Shown piece after piece: positions 1-13,011 of a stretch of DNA of 64,000 nt. A program made the position numbers and the translations under genes. Position 1 is the stretch's first letter. Each line of letters opens with the position of its first letter. The notes below the pieces were generated by a model, which saw nothing but the letters and a program-made list of their open reading frames with translations, was not told the origin of the DNA and ran no database searches. Source of the stretch: Trametopsis cervina (taxonomy: Eukaryota > Basidiomycota > Agaricomycetes > Polyporales > Irpicaceae); NCBI GenBank assembly GCA_022385755.1, contig MU278353.1, positions 1,170,255 through 1,234,254 of the forward strand, given 5' to 3'.

Positions 1-138
1 GCGTATATCAGGGGACGCGACCAAGACGCGTCGGACCGATCACTTCGTTAACTACTACCAGTGGCTTGCCTCACCGCATTGAACGTGTAAAACCCGCTTG
101 AGTGCCTCCACGCTATCATCTTAGTATTCAAAAGTGCA

Positions 139-850
139 ATGGGTAAGCGCGGGACTGCGGTCAGTAGTGACGAAGACGAAGCCGTCACGTCGCATTCAGA
201 CTATGAATCTGAGGACAAACCCCCAAAGACCAAAAAGCCAGCAAAGGCGAAGGTGAGACTCGCCGACCCATAGGCCTTCTTGATTTACGTCTTACTGCTT
301 CATATTGTGACAGAAGCAGGTCTCCGTAAAGAAACCTAGACTTGCTTCGGATGATGACGAGGAAGCAGAGCGACCTAAGAAGATGAGAGCAGAGAAACCT
401 GCGGTAGCCAACCCCTCTGAGGCTGAGGCCAATCGCTTATGCTTATGCTTACACCTTCTATTATCCCTCAGTCTGCCAAAAAAGCCTCGAAGTCCACGGA
501 TGTAGAGTCTGGCGCATTACTCGTGGACGAATCGGGCGACAAATACATTGACTTAGGCAAGAAACGGCGTGCCACAATCCGCGCATTCAAAGGTAAGAGC
601 AATTTCTTGGCGAATTGCTGAAATATGAATTAAGATTTCTTAGGTACCACATACCTAGACATCCGTGAGTTCTACAACGCGGGAGACGAGGAGAAACCAG
701 GTAAGAAGGGAATCTCTCTCTCTGCTGAGCAGGTATCTGGTTACAGTCACCCTGTTAATCACATGTTCTTACAATCTACGTTTGCAGTGGGCGATTCTGA
801 AAGACAATGCCGAAATCATCGATGCCTTGTTCCGGAAGGCCAAAAAGTAA
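139..850 (+). CDS. PC4/SUB1-type transcriptional coactivator
   Basis: A five-exon gene can be assembled: 139-252, 314-403, 472-592, 644-732 and 788-850, giving about 158 residues. The first half is charged and low in complexity (Ser/Asp/Glu then Lys-rich), as in the regulatory tails of PC4 proteins. The second half is the single-stranded-DNA-binding PC4 C-terminal domain, with the landmarks IDLGKKRRATIRAFKG, LDIREFY, KPGKKGISLSAEQW and a final helix ending in FRKAKK. PC4/Sub1 binds ssDNA and helps activator-dependent RNA polymerase II transcription in the nucleus. The intron at 404-471 has a weak donor (GTAGCC), but it is required because the unspliced frame meets a stop. The gene is convergent with the ADCK1-like gene, whose stop lies 235 bp downstream. 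Confidence 0.88.
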
Positions 851-1084
851 ATCAGATTATCTCCTCCCAGGTGTACACAGCACTTCAAATGCATACATTT
901 ATTACGGGATATATTGTAAATCTAGTGTACGATATGATATACTTCGTGCAGAATCTACGCTAGACCTGCCGCAGCCTGGTGAGCCCCGGAGAGCCCACCT
1001 ACAAGAACCAGGCCACGGAGCCATGCTTTAAGGATCACTAACTCCGCCTGGAGATCCATCCATGTTTCAGCGAGGACGATGGGT

Positions 1085-3431
1085 CTATACATCCTTTCGA
1101 AACGCCTTGAGACACCGAGTGTCAACGGCGGGGAAATGGTCAAGTTGAGAGTGAACGACTGACCACCAACACTGAACATACTCCAAAACAAAGGACAGAA
1201 GGCCGCGGCGGGGGATAGATGACACCAGCCGCTGTCGATCGTTTTCCCAGACCGCGCGTGTACAATATTTTGCAGTGACTAGAAAGACTCGTATCTGTAT
1301 GGACAGTGTCGGAATGCTACTCCCATATGTGCAACGATATAATACTCACATTCGAATGGGTAGTAGCAAGAGCATGATCAAGACTCCTGCAAACCAAAAG
1401 TCAAAATTGGCTTTTGGTGATCTATATATGGAAAGCTTACCGCGTCAAATCGTTAAGTTTGAGAACCATCAATACTCTCCTAGGGACTCTACGCAGAACA
1501 CTGAAGACGTCCAATATGAGCCCTTCCTTCTGCACAACTGCATTGCGGATAGCCTCTATCTCCTCATCGGTTTGTTTCTGGAGCTCGATCATACTCCTCC
1601 CTCTCTTGAAGCTGGCCGTGTCGTGTGAAACTGGGCCATCAGCGGTATCATCGAGCTGCGCGCGACCTGAAGGAAATGAGTGAGTTAACATGTAGTGAGC
1701 GCGAGGTGGTACCTGTGATGGCGGCTTCGAATACAGGGTACAAGTCCGCATCAATGTTTCCAACGAGCTTTGCATATTTTCGTCTCTCGCTACTCGTTTG
1801 TGGAGAGGGAGGGGCTATCAGAGATAGCCAGAACTTGCTATAGTTTATGCGTAAATCATCATCGAGGTCGAAGTAGAGACCGTGGTCCAAGAGTACAACA
1901 TCAAAGTTATACGGTGATTTAGAGTGAGGACCAGCAGGTCTAATCAATAGATTACCTGTAAACGCATCGGCATGGGGAATAGCTTTAGAAATTCAAATAA
2001 AATAACTTACCAGGGTGGGGATCCTGGGAGTGTAAGTCTCAGAGAGGGGAACATTGGAGGGAGCCGTGACACTTACCGCATGGAAGAACCCATTCAGGTG
2101 GACCATTTGTGCAAATATGCGTGACAGCTCTAATGAAACTGCGTTACGGTCAATGTTATTGTCTGCAAGATATTGCAGATCGTCTGGCCGGCCCCCTCTA
2201 ATGTACTCCATGATTAGAATCCTCTTTTTGGCCTCTATAACCTTCGCTACGGGGCACATCTATCAGTGAAGCATCTTACATATGCAGCAGGATTAACCTA
2301 CGGATGTACAACGACGTGCGAATATTCTCAAAGTCTTTCTCAGCCAAAAGCGCATTCTGAGCCTCGTGCGTGAAGTCAATCTCCTTTGGCAGGTTCTCGC
2401 GCATTTCTCCGGCAAGCCATGTAAACTCGAATTCAGGGAACCAGTACTTTATCCAGCCTAATTTCAATTAGTCTCTACTATGACCACGTCCAATACACCA
2501 TACCGAGGGAAAACTCCACCATGTCCATATCAATATCGCAAAATTCTTGCAAATGAGGATGTTGCAGCTGTGCTCCAGATTATTGAGGACGAACAATTCA
2601 CAAATAATCCGCGTACGTACTTTGATAGCAACTTCTTGCCCGGTCCCTTTCAGCCGTCCCACGTGAACCTGTGCCAGACTCGCTACACCAATGGGCTCGG
2701 GATTGAAATCATCAAAAATGTCCGCCATCTCCTTCCCTTCATCGGAGATGAACATTCGTTGAATGTCATCGAAAGCGGACGGTTCGCATTTATCCTGCAA
2801 AGGTCTCATAGTGTCTCTCCACTCCTGGGGAAGGACTATACTAAGCTATGGTCAGATATTAATGGCATGGTTCTCGTTGGAAGAGACTCACAGTGCCGCT
2901 ATATGCTGGCCGAGCTTGATGAATATTCCTTAAGAGCAGCCATCCTGTAAATCGAAATCCTAAGACGCAGTGGAGGGCCCACCTCCATTAGCCAATAACG
3001 CTCGTAGCACCCTCCGAGCACTCCGTTTGTGACATTCACTCGTCGCCAGATCACTTTCTTCTGCCCGCTGATAGGTTCGCGCAAACGTCCACTTATAGTC
3101 TGCAGCACTCGTAATCGCAGCACCTAGAGAAGTTTGAGCGCACAAGGGACGAGTGGTTCGAGAAGCCCGTCGTACCTGCAATCCTGGAACATCGTACAAC
3201 AGCTAATGTAGCATGCCGGAACGGTTTGTGGTTCTGATACGCCAGGTAACTTGCTCCGGTGAGCAGTAAAGCTCCCAAGCAGAGAGCGATGCGCCTGTTT
3301 CGAGGTTGTGGAGAAGTATTCTGGACTTCATCTGTGGTATAGGTGCGTCGTGGTGTTGTGCGGGTACGAAGGAAAGAACGACGAGTTAGATGGACATCAA
3401 GGCGCAAAGGAGCACGTCCTAGAGCCAGCAT
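1085..3431 (-). CDS. ADCK1-like UbiB/ABC1 atypical kinase, mitochondrial
   Basis: This is a multi-exon gene, with at least eight short introns inferred by joining frames. The N-terminus is Arg-rich, looks like a mitochondrial presequence, and is followed by one hydrophobic segment (LCLGALLLTGASYLAY). UbiB-family landmarks then occur in order: the signature IFIKLGQH, VLPQEWRDTMRPLQD, the nucleotide loop GVASLAQVHVG, the VAIK lysine, PEFEFTWLAGEMRENLPKE, the ILIMEYI strand, FFHA joined across an intron to the catalytic-loop DPHPGN, and LLDHG in place of DFG. The C-terminus ends in AFRKDV. ADCK1/Mcp2 proteins sit in the mitochondrial inner membrane and act in lipid and cristae homeostasis; COQ8 is a relative. 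The KLGQ form and the ASLAQVH loop favour ADCK1 over COQ8. It shares a roughly 400 bp divergent upstream region with the Ser-rich gene. Individual exon borders near 2500-2650 are less certain. Confidence 0.85.
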
Positions 3432-3830
3432 GGGTGTTGTGGACGGGATGAGAGGCGGAGTTCATTAATATTCGAGCACATCGGAACAAAAATTAGGGTA
3501 TGATATCAGGTGGCTGCACGCGTTGGTCTCCGACCACCATCTCGGTCCTCTTACGCCTGGCACAACCTCCACACACTTCTATGGCCAGTGAACGGCCGCA
3601 ACACTAATCATGACGAGTGATTCGAGGGTCGATTAAACTTGCGAATTCCGGAAGTAAGTCCTCGTTCCGAGCTGACAGCTTCAAACAAATTGTTGGCCGT
3701 CACGCCGGCTATGCTAAGCCTTATCGTGACCTTGAGTGTTGCCTGACGCTCATCTCTCGTCCCGCCTAACAGCCATCTACCTCGTACAGCGATGATATCG
3801 TTGACAGTTTGACCACCACCCGACTTAGCC

Positions 3831-5252
3831 ATGGACTTCTCGTCGCCGTCCCACTCACACATGCCCAGGAGCATTTTCCCCGGCATCCCAAATTCCAAAC
3901 GGGCCTCCACAGTCTCTTCGACACGCGCGGACGTTCGCGAGTCCAATCCACGACCACTAAACACCCGCAGACACACGACCACAATCATCCCAGTCAGACG
4001 TGAGACTCGCCCCTTGCGCTCCTCTCCGCTTGCAGGTCCGTCACTTGCGATTACTCGAGAAGGTGCTATCGTCGAGAGTCTCCAGGCGAATCCTCCACTT
4101 TCTATTCCAGAGCCACCTCCATCACTCGAGGAGAATACCGTAGAGTCGCCGTTAAGCGAGGCAGCTTCCCCCACGTCTCCTATCGACAGTCATGTCATAT
4201 TCACCTCAGAGGAGCATCCACAATCTGAGCCACAGGAGGGCCCAACTACTTCCACAGTCTCTTCCCGCATTCGGCGGCTCTCAATTGCATTGCGACGACG
4301 TTCCTCCTCTTATTCCACTCACTCGGACGTTTCCTCAGCAGCTACACCTCGGCCGCGAAAGGACTCGACGTCGTCATCCCGTTCACTCTTCACAGACAGC
4401 TCTTCTCCAGTACCTGTAGTACCTGTTGTCCCTGCCTGGGCACGTGCTATGGGCAGTAGTTCTGTCGCGAAACCTACACCTCCTTCTGAAGGACGCAAGC
4501 CGCGCCACGTACGGAGGCCTTCCACTGCGCCCTCTACCAGCGCGGAGAACACCCGAACACAGCCCAGCACCTCCAGTTCCAATTTCCCAGCTACCTCACG
4601 CAACCCCGAAGAGAACTGGCTCACCTCTGCTTCCGCCCCACGGTTCTCTCGTCTTGGGCTCAAAGGTGAAGGCGTGGTCATGCCGATGTCGCTGAAAGAG
4701 GCCCGCCGTCGGTCTACTGTCAGCCTCTCATCACGGGCTAGTACGGATGGATTGAGCATCAAGGGAAAGCAGAGTACCAGGAGTCTCCGAAGTGTTCATG
4801 ATCCCAACAGCGAGACGGCCAGGCGGATGGCAGAGAATCCGGAAATGCAGCCCCCTCAGCCCCTGTTCCGGTCAGAAAGCAACGCCTCATCCGTTTCATC
4901 GGTATCCTCCCTTTCTGAGGCAAATAGCCTCACTACTGCTACGCCTTCCTTGAGTAGGCTCTCTAGTTCGACTTATTCGGAACTCCCTCCGGTACCCGAC
5001 CCTTACGCCACGGGCTCCAAATCTTCAAGCACTCTAGAACTTCGAATCAATGATGTGACTATAGACATGATTAACTACGAGCAGATGGACGAGTCAGGAC
5101 CTCCTTCACAACCACAACCAGTACCCGTAACGCCTGAATCTATCCCCGTCAACGATGAACCGGCTGGGAGCACGGAGAATGCCACCAAAGTCGTCAGACG
5201 CAGGACACTCAAGAAAGTTTGGCAGAGAGTGGTCAGGACCGTCACAGGATGA
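3831..5252 (+). CDS. Ser/Pro-rich low-complexity protein, unknown function
   Basis: One uninterrupted frame of 473 residues. It is dominated by Ser, Thr, Pro and Arg, with many short basic-Ser stretches such as RIRRLSIALRRRSSSYS and SSRASTDGLSIKGK. These look like basophilic-kinase sites in a disordered protein. I see no signal peptide, membrane segment or recognisable fold. The C-terminus is more ordered and basic (VVRRRTLKKVWQRVVRTVTG) and may form an amphipathic helix. The start at 3831 is the first in-frame Met after the divergent promoter; a second Met (MPRSIFPG) lies ten codons further. Long frames on the opposite strand (3608-4174, 4319-4762) are shadows of this composition. I do not recognise a family. 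Confidence 0.7.
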   Translation: MDFSSPSHSHMPRSIFPGIPNSKRASTVSSTRADVRESNPRPLNTRRHTTTIIPVRRETRPLRSSPLAGPSLAITREGAIVESLQANPPLSIPEPPPSLEENTVESPLSEAASPTSPIDSHVIFTSEEHPQSEPQEGPTTSTVSSRIRRLSIALRRRSSSYSTHSDVSSAATPRPRKDSTSSSRSLFTDSSSPVPVVPVVPAWARAMGSSSVAKPTPPSEGRKPRHVRRPSTAPSTSAENTRTQPSTSSSNFPATSRNPEENWLTSASAPRFSRLGLKGEGVVMPMSLKEARRRSTVSLSSRASTDGLSIKGKQSTRSLRSVHDPNSETARRMAENPEMQPPQPLFRSESNASSVSSVSSLSEANSLTTATPSLSRLSSSTYSELPPVPDPYATGSKSSSTLELRINDVTIDMINYEQMDESGPPSQPQPVPVTPESIPVNDEPAGSTENATKVVRRRTLKKVWQRVVRTVTG

Positions 5253-5558
5253 GTAGTATCTCGCGCCACTGTCTCCAACCATCCTCCCTAAGCCCGGCGG
5301 ATATATGCCCGCTTGGGTCAGACACATACTGGACAATCCTAGATAACTATACCCACGGACTTTACCTGGTACACTACTACACCAAGGACAATCATAGCCT
5401 GTAGTCCATGTGTATCCATGCGACATTAGTTGCTTCTGCGTCTGACGCGACACAAGAACTAGTTGGTTTGCCTAAAACCATATACATTAATCTATCCTAT
5501 AAGAGTTCCAGAATGCAATGATATGCTAAATGATACACATGAGGGACTGCTGTGAATA

Positions 5559-8135
5559 TTACGCTGTGTTGTTGCTTGATCGTCTGCTGAACAAGCTCAT
5601 GCGGGACACCCTCTGCGTGGACATGGCATCCTCGCTTTGGTGCATTGCCTCCGCATACCTGTAAGTGATAGGTGAGACGAAGACAGCGTGGAAGTGCCTA
5701 GAAAATTGAACGTACAACAACTTGTATCGAACCAATTCGGACTCCAACTCCTCATGTCGTAGTCGAGACATGACCAGTTCATTCTGTACATCATTGAGTC
5801 CAGACGTCATGCAATGATACCGATCGATACATACAAGAATTTTCACGTGCTCCGCATTCAATTGCGCCAAATTATCCTCGAGGGAGTTTCTACATGAAGA
5901 AACGGGTTTAACGGAGCTCCAAACGTATGTCCCATGCCCGGACTTACACATGGGCTTGTAAAGTTCGGTTACTAGTCCGGAGTTTGTCCATCTCAATTGC
6001 ATGGGCATCCCGTGTGCGCACCAGCTCCGCATACTCGGTAGCGTATTGATCCAGGATAAAGGGCGTGATGTTCATCGAGACCGCGTCTTGGACAAACTGA
6101 TCGATATCATATACAGCTGAGTTGCCCTCAGTTTCCTCCAAACCACCGATCTAACCAAGTGTGTGAATTCGAGGAGCAAAGCGCACCGGTGAATGCGAAC
6201 CTGGTAAACGTCTAGCATCTTGTTGTTCAAGAAGACGAGAAGTTGATCAAACTTCAGCGAAAGCAGTGTTTCCTCGTTTTTGGCTAGAAGCATCACGCTG
6301 AATGAGAACAATGCTTCTATACCACTCGCAAGTACGTTGTCGTATATGCGAAATACAACCTCCAGTGGAAATCTGTTGAGAGTTGAGCGTACGCACACAA
6401 ATATAACCGGATCACTCACTTGTAGCTAAACATAGTCAGGAACCACTGCGAGCAGTACATACTGGATTTGATGCCTTGCCGAATAAAGTGGATATGTAGC
6501 ACGGGAAGTAGTTCTTCCACCAGACGGTCATACTACCTGATTATCAGCGACCAATTTCGCCTTGTGAGACAGGTGCTCTACCTGGAACTGAAACATATGG
6601 TTCGTTTGTGGGTCCGCCATTCAAAAATTGATACTGATGCTTACCATGCGTTGCTGTAGCTTGGGCATCTCAGGAAGAAAATGGCCTCGCAGATCATATG
6701 ACTGCATTAAGCGAACCAAGAGGCAAAATGCTTCCTCATCTGGCATCTTGAGTGAAGGTTAACGTTGATCGATTTACGTTCACGGTGAGACTCACATTCA
6801 GCAACAAGATGGCGGCGACGAAAGGGAGCCCTTGACAATACCCTACTTGAGGATCATATCTGGTGGGCCACTCAACGTTCTGTGCAGGCATAGAAGATAT
6901 CATACACGCACAATGAGTATGCTTTAAGCACATTGAAGAGGTTTTCTTGGCCTATGCCCTGACCCTCAATAAAGAACGCGTTGTGGGGGAATGTTCTGCC
7001 CAGGTCACGAGTGATTGCCTTTTCATGAGGACTCGGGTCTTTCAATAGCTTCAAGTATGTTTCTTCCAGTGCAACGTCCTTAGAGGCGGACCTGGTAACC
7101 GTCTACGATAAGACGCCCTCCCGCGAAGTTAAATGCTGACATGTCCTACCTACATTAACTGCCAAATCATACCACGCAGCGATTTGGGTATTCCTCGTTC
7201 AATCGCTCTCGCGAGTTCCTGTGGATGCGCGGCTGCATACGCCTGGTAATCCGATACTACGTCACCCCAGAACGCTGCAGCGAAGATATGAAAGGCTAAA
7301 CTGGGAGATGAGTGCAATTCGACGTACTCCAATCGACCTCATTTCCGGATGCCGTCTCTTGCCTCTTTCCAAATTCCTCTTGCAGCCTTAACTGACCGTC
7401 AAGGCTTGCACGACGTTCACTCTCATCTGTCGCCGTATCTATCCTTGACAGAATTCCCGATACAATGGTTGAGTTCGAGGCTGTCTTCTTATGTGTTCGG
7501 TTCGTATGTACCAGTCTGATCAACTCTGAGCCATCCAGCGTGTCTCGTCGTTCATCGTGCAGAGTCGCAGTTTCGGCGAGCGTGTGTGCATCGAAATCCA
7601 GCGTACCGTGCGACTCGGTTGCTTCTTCCTCGGCGGTATTTGATATATCTACGCTCTGCCGCGCACTGCTCAGCAGCACAGTCGAAAAACGCGTATCGTC
7701 GTCAGTGACATCTGATGCTGCAATAGACTCTCGAATAGAATGCTCCGTGCGTGTTGGTGACAAGAGTGCATCCAAGGTTCGAGGAGAGGAGGGTGTAGGG
7801 ACGTCTATGGTGTGTTCTGGCAGCTTGGGGTGCGCATCTGGAGGGGTTACCTGCGAGGGTGGCATGGGCGTAACCATCGCTTTGTGTGGTAAATCACTGG
7901 TTAGGTTGAGGTCAAGGTCCTCGAAGCCTCCCTCGTTCTCTGCTTCTTGATCTTCATCGTCAGATACACCCTCTGTTTGATGTTTCCGCGCGCTGACGAT
8001 CGATCCAGAGTGGGTAGCTGAGGGGGTCTTCAATTCCTCAGTGTGCGATTGCTCATCGTCTATTGCGAGCTTGTCCAGAGAAACTGATGACGGCCCGGGG
8101 CTATCCTTTGTCTCCTCGACACCACCAGGAGACAT
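5559..8135 (-). CDS. TBC-domain Rab GTPase-activating protein (GYP5/EVI5-like)
   Basis: A multi-exon minus-strand gene. The start is taken as the ATG at 8135 (MSPGGVEETK); an upstream exon cannot be excluded. The first roughly 240 residues are acidic and Ser/Thr-rich, probably disordered. The TBC domain follows: RGIPKSLRGMIWQLM, then AITRDLGRTFPHNAFF with the catalytic arginine finger, QENLFNVLKAYSL, and VGYCQGLPFVAAILLLN with the glutamine finger. Later exons hold the VLHIHFIRQGI/QWFLTMFSY region, FPLEVVFRIYDNVLASGIEA and a helix-rich end. The last exons (about 5559-6140) read as coiled coil, with ELVRTRDAHAIEMDKLR and SRLRHEELESELVRYK, as in GYP5/EVI5 proteins acting on exocytic or endocytic Rabs. 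Both catalytic fingers are present, so it should be active. It is convergent with the Ser-rich gene, 306 bp away. Confidence 0.88.
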
Positions 8136-8487
8136 AGTTAGGGAAGACTGCAACAGCGTACGGCGGCTGCACGAATAAGATGAAAGTCAATAGCAAGCTT
8201 GTTACTTATGATCGCGAAGGCCGCCACAAGTGATGGGCGCTCATGTATATTCGTTGGTGACCCGCATTCCAAAAGTGGAAACAAGCGAAGATTGTGGCGC
8301 TCTCTGAATCTTCGGCGCTCCGACATTTGGAAGTTCGGTGCACAATGATGGAGAAACAACAATTGATTTCGAACTCGCGATACACATGACAAACAAGATA
8401 CAGAAGGTGAGGCTCGAGCCGAAAGGACCCGAGGTCAGGACATGCTGCACCACAAGCAGTTCCAATAAAGTAGAAAGAAAAGAGAAT

Positions 8488-10150
<1,663 letters not shown>

Positions 10151-10227
10151 TTCCGTGAACACTGAGATGCTACCTGAGTAGGAGAGGAGGCTGAGTGTCC
10201 TGAAGACTTTCGATCGACACCGGCTAC

Positions 10228-10235
10228 CTTTTATA
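10228..10235 (-). promoter_or_regulatory. TATA box of the manganese peroxidase gene
   Basis: The minus strand reads TATAAAAG about 80 bp upstream of the MnP start codon, a normal distance for a short fungal 5' leader. Confidence 0.6.
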
Positions 10236-10252
10236 CCATTCCATGATGCAGG

Positions 10253-10259
10253 TGCACGC
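10253..10259 (+). promoter_or_regulatory. Possible metal-response-type element upstream of MnP
   Basis: TGCACGC fits the TGCRCNC consensus discussed for fungal MnP promoters. A second match, TGCGCAC, lies at 10445-10451. Such short matches are common by chance; only their place just upstream of the TATA box makes them worth noting. Confidence 0.25.
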
Positions 10260-10459
10260 CACAAACGGCTACAGCACTGACGGTATCACTTCAACCCGAA
10301 AGACTGACCAACCAATAGGCTCAGAGAGGTTTCGGCATGTCTCGACCATTGGTGCGCCGGCGTACCACCCGTGGAGACTGTACAGAATGGTTACGCTGCA
10401 TTGGGTCGCGGCTGGGAGAGTAGATCCCGCTGTACCATAACATCTGCGCACGAATCGAG

Positions 10460-13011
10460 GAGCATGCTTGTGAACATGGCACCGGAACCGTGCTGATGAG
10501 GATGAACCTAGTAGGTTCGACGTGGTAAAAGCAATGCGTAAGCCTGAGTAAATGACCAGTACAACGGAGAGTCACGTCGTGCCCTCTCACAGGTCCGAGA
10601 CAGAGTGTTGCCGTTGCTGTCTGGATGGTGTATGATGAACCGGCTACAGCTGATTGATGCGTATGTTTTACTCACACTTGTACCGACATAACGGGCAGGG
10701 CGCGCGATTGGCAGGAGAGGCAGTGAAATTTCGCATGATATCTACACCATGCCTTCGGCACCGTCCCTTTGGTTGGGAACGCCTTGTATCATGGACCTAC
10801 GGTCAACAAAGACCAGATGGGAGCTGTATCTACTTTGTTCACTGTTATTAGCACCCTGTAACTGAGGGTAGGTCCTAATTCCATAACCATATATTGCGTG
10901 TCAGTCACTGGGGACAGGAGCAATTAATGGGGGGGCTGAGCCAGCACTTACAGCATCTCTTGGCAGTTCTTCAAATGACCTTCCCCGTAAGATGGTTAAC
11001 GACATTACTTCGAAATGGATGCCGTTCTCGGCCGCGTTCGACACATCAGGGTCGAGGATGGTGAACATGGCGAGGTATCAGTGTAGGAGGCGTGGTACCC
11101 GGCCTCTTGACTCTCACGCAACAACCTCGGCACCAGCAAGTGCAGTGAGAAGCCGTAGCCTAAAAACCAATCGATGTCGTTCCGTCGCACTAAGCTTGAG
11201 GACCAGCGGTGTGGCAGGTACAAGGGGCCAGTGATCCGGACTGTACCTCACCCACGGTGGAGGGAAGAGTCTCACACCGAATCCCGTCGTCTGGCATTTT
11301 AGGACAACTAACAACCACAACCGTGTAACCTATAGTGTATTTTTAAATTTTGCCTTGCAACGACAGATGACGTACCTTGATGCAATGATGAGACGAGATA
11401 TTTGTATGAGCCTGGGACGAACATGTTACTCCCATGTTCCACATAATACACAATCACCGCCTTTGAAGATTATTGTGCTCATGTCAGAAACTCGGTGATA
11501 ATCGCCATGTTCCACCGCAAAGTCCTGATATTTCAAAATATGTGCGCATAAAGTCGAGACAGCTGGGATCCGTGTCCAGGTGGAAATCCGTCTCTATTAT
11601 ACTGTAGAGCTTACTATAAGAATCAAAGATGAGGGGGCCGGCGAAGCCGCTGGAGCTCGGCTATAGATTCTCATGCTATGTCAATATCTCCTACGCAGCC
11701 CGACATCTACCCACGTGCCTCAAAAGAGACTTTTGTCAGTCAAGATAGTCAGGACAGCAGCCGATGGTGACCCTCACCTTGCTTGATAGTCGTTTGGGTA
11801 TGCTCGACGGTGGCGGTGGACAATTGCTCCAGCGCAGTCCGCTGCAGCTGCATCGCGCTGATCGAGTTGAGGCTGCCGGAAATCAAGGAATCGTGCCGAT
11901 TCCAAAAATAAGAGCATCTGCAACTTTATCATGGGCACATACCAGAGAACTGGTCGTTATATGTTGCAATCCAAACATGGTCTCACAGAGGTTTATTCGA
12001 AGAGTGCGACGCTGGTGCCAGAGCAGTTGGCTCCACCATGCCGCTTCACAGGTAATCGGCGCATTGTGTTCTTCGTGTTCGGCAAGCCAGACGAAGGTCG
12101 ACGATATATTTACTGACCCAACAGCCGGTGACTCGGTCCTCGTTGTGCTATACTTAGAGACCCAGCATGGTATGGCCGACGACTGGGAGAAACCTAGAGA
12201 TCGAGTGAACATGAGGTTCGAGGAAGTCGAAGCGTGCGATGCGTACCATGCAATGGTTCGAGCAGGCTAATGAGCGATCCTTTCTATTCAGTACGATTAG
12301 CGGACGTCGGGAATCTAGAATGCGCGGAGGTCGTCGTCCCGATCACTACTCGAGGCTGTTCGTCCCCTAGCCGTGTATATGGATCCGGTATGTCGAGTGA
12401 TCAGAGGCATTCTGTGGTAGCAGAGTACGAACTCGTCCTGTGGTGAATGCCGCGAGCCTGGACTGTGGGATACGTTCCGCAGTTACGCGCAAACCACGTT
12501 CGAGCAGGTTGCGAACCGAAAGAATAAAAGCATGCTCATAACAGCGCTTGTAATGCAGAGGAGAGGGGCGAGCTCCCTTGCGTTGTATCGTCGTTCAAAG
12601 TGGCTTCGAGAAACACGGTGGCAAAAACGACAGGGCTTACTTCAAGCCCAGATTGATCTCAGTAGTGATAGGCTATAGCTCCGCCATTGAAATTCAAACA
12701 CAGCTGTGGCCACCAAAAGCCAGTGGTCAAATGTCATATCACTAAGAATAGGTATTTTACATATTTTAATCAAGACAACGGTATTCAAGTATCCACCCAA
12801 GACGAAAAGGAGACCAGTATAATCTGACTGATAACAGTAACAAAGATGTACAGTATGCTAAAAAAAAATGGTCTGACGGCCGTGTGGGATACTGCTGTTC
12901 GTGATATGTACATACAACCGTAGAAATCCATAATAAAGCCGCCCTTCTATCATACTTTGAAATAATGGACACGTTGACGTTCCAGCTGCCGTGTAATCCA
13001 CAGGATCCGCT
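10460..13011. other. Spacer between MnP and MFS genes, no recognised gene
   Basis: About 2.5 kb. Several frames of 60-170 codons exist, such as 11764-12270 on the plus strand and 11883-12212 on the minus strand, with a few plausible splice signals on the minus strand around 11350-12050. No frame shows a known domain, and candidate exons meet stops or need introns under 30 nt. I could not assemble a gene. It may hold a decayed gene, or the long promoter of MnP. Confidence 0.4.

Noticed and set aside
3608..4174. 188-codon minus-strand frame
   Set aside because: It overlaps the Ser-rich gene antisense; its composition is the mirror of that gene's biased codons, and it has no domain.
7465..7950. 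161-codon plus-strand frame
   Set aside because: Antisense shadow of the acidic Ser-rich N-terminus of the TBC protein.
11764..12270. 168-codon plus-strand frame in the MnP-MFS spacer
   Set aside because: No homology, no promoter-like context, and the opposite strand is open as well, which suggests chance.
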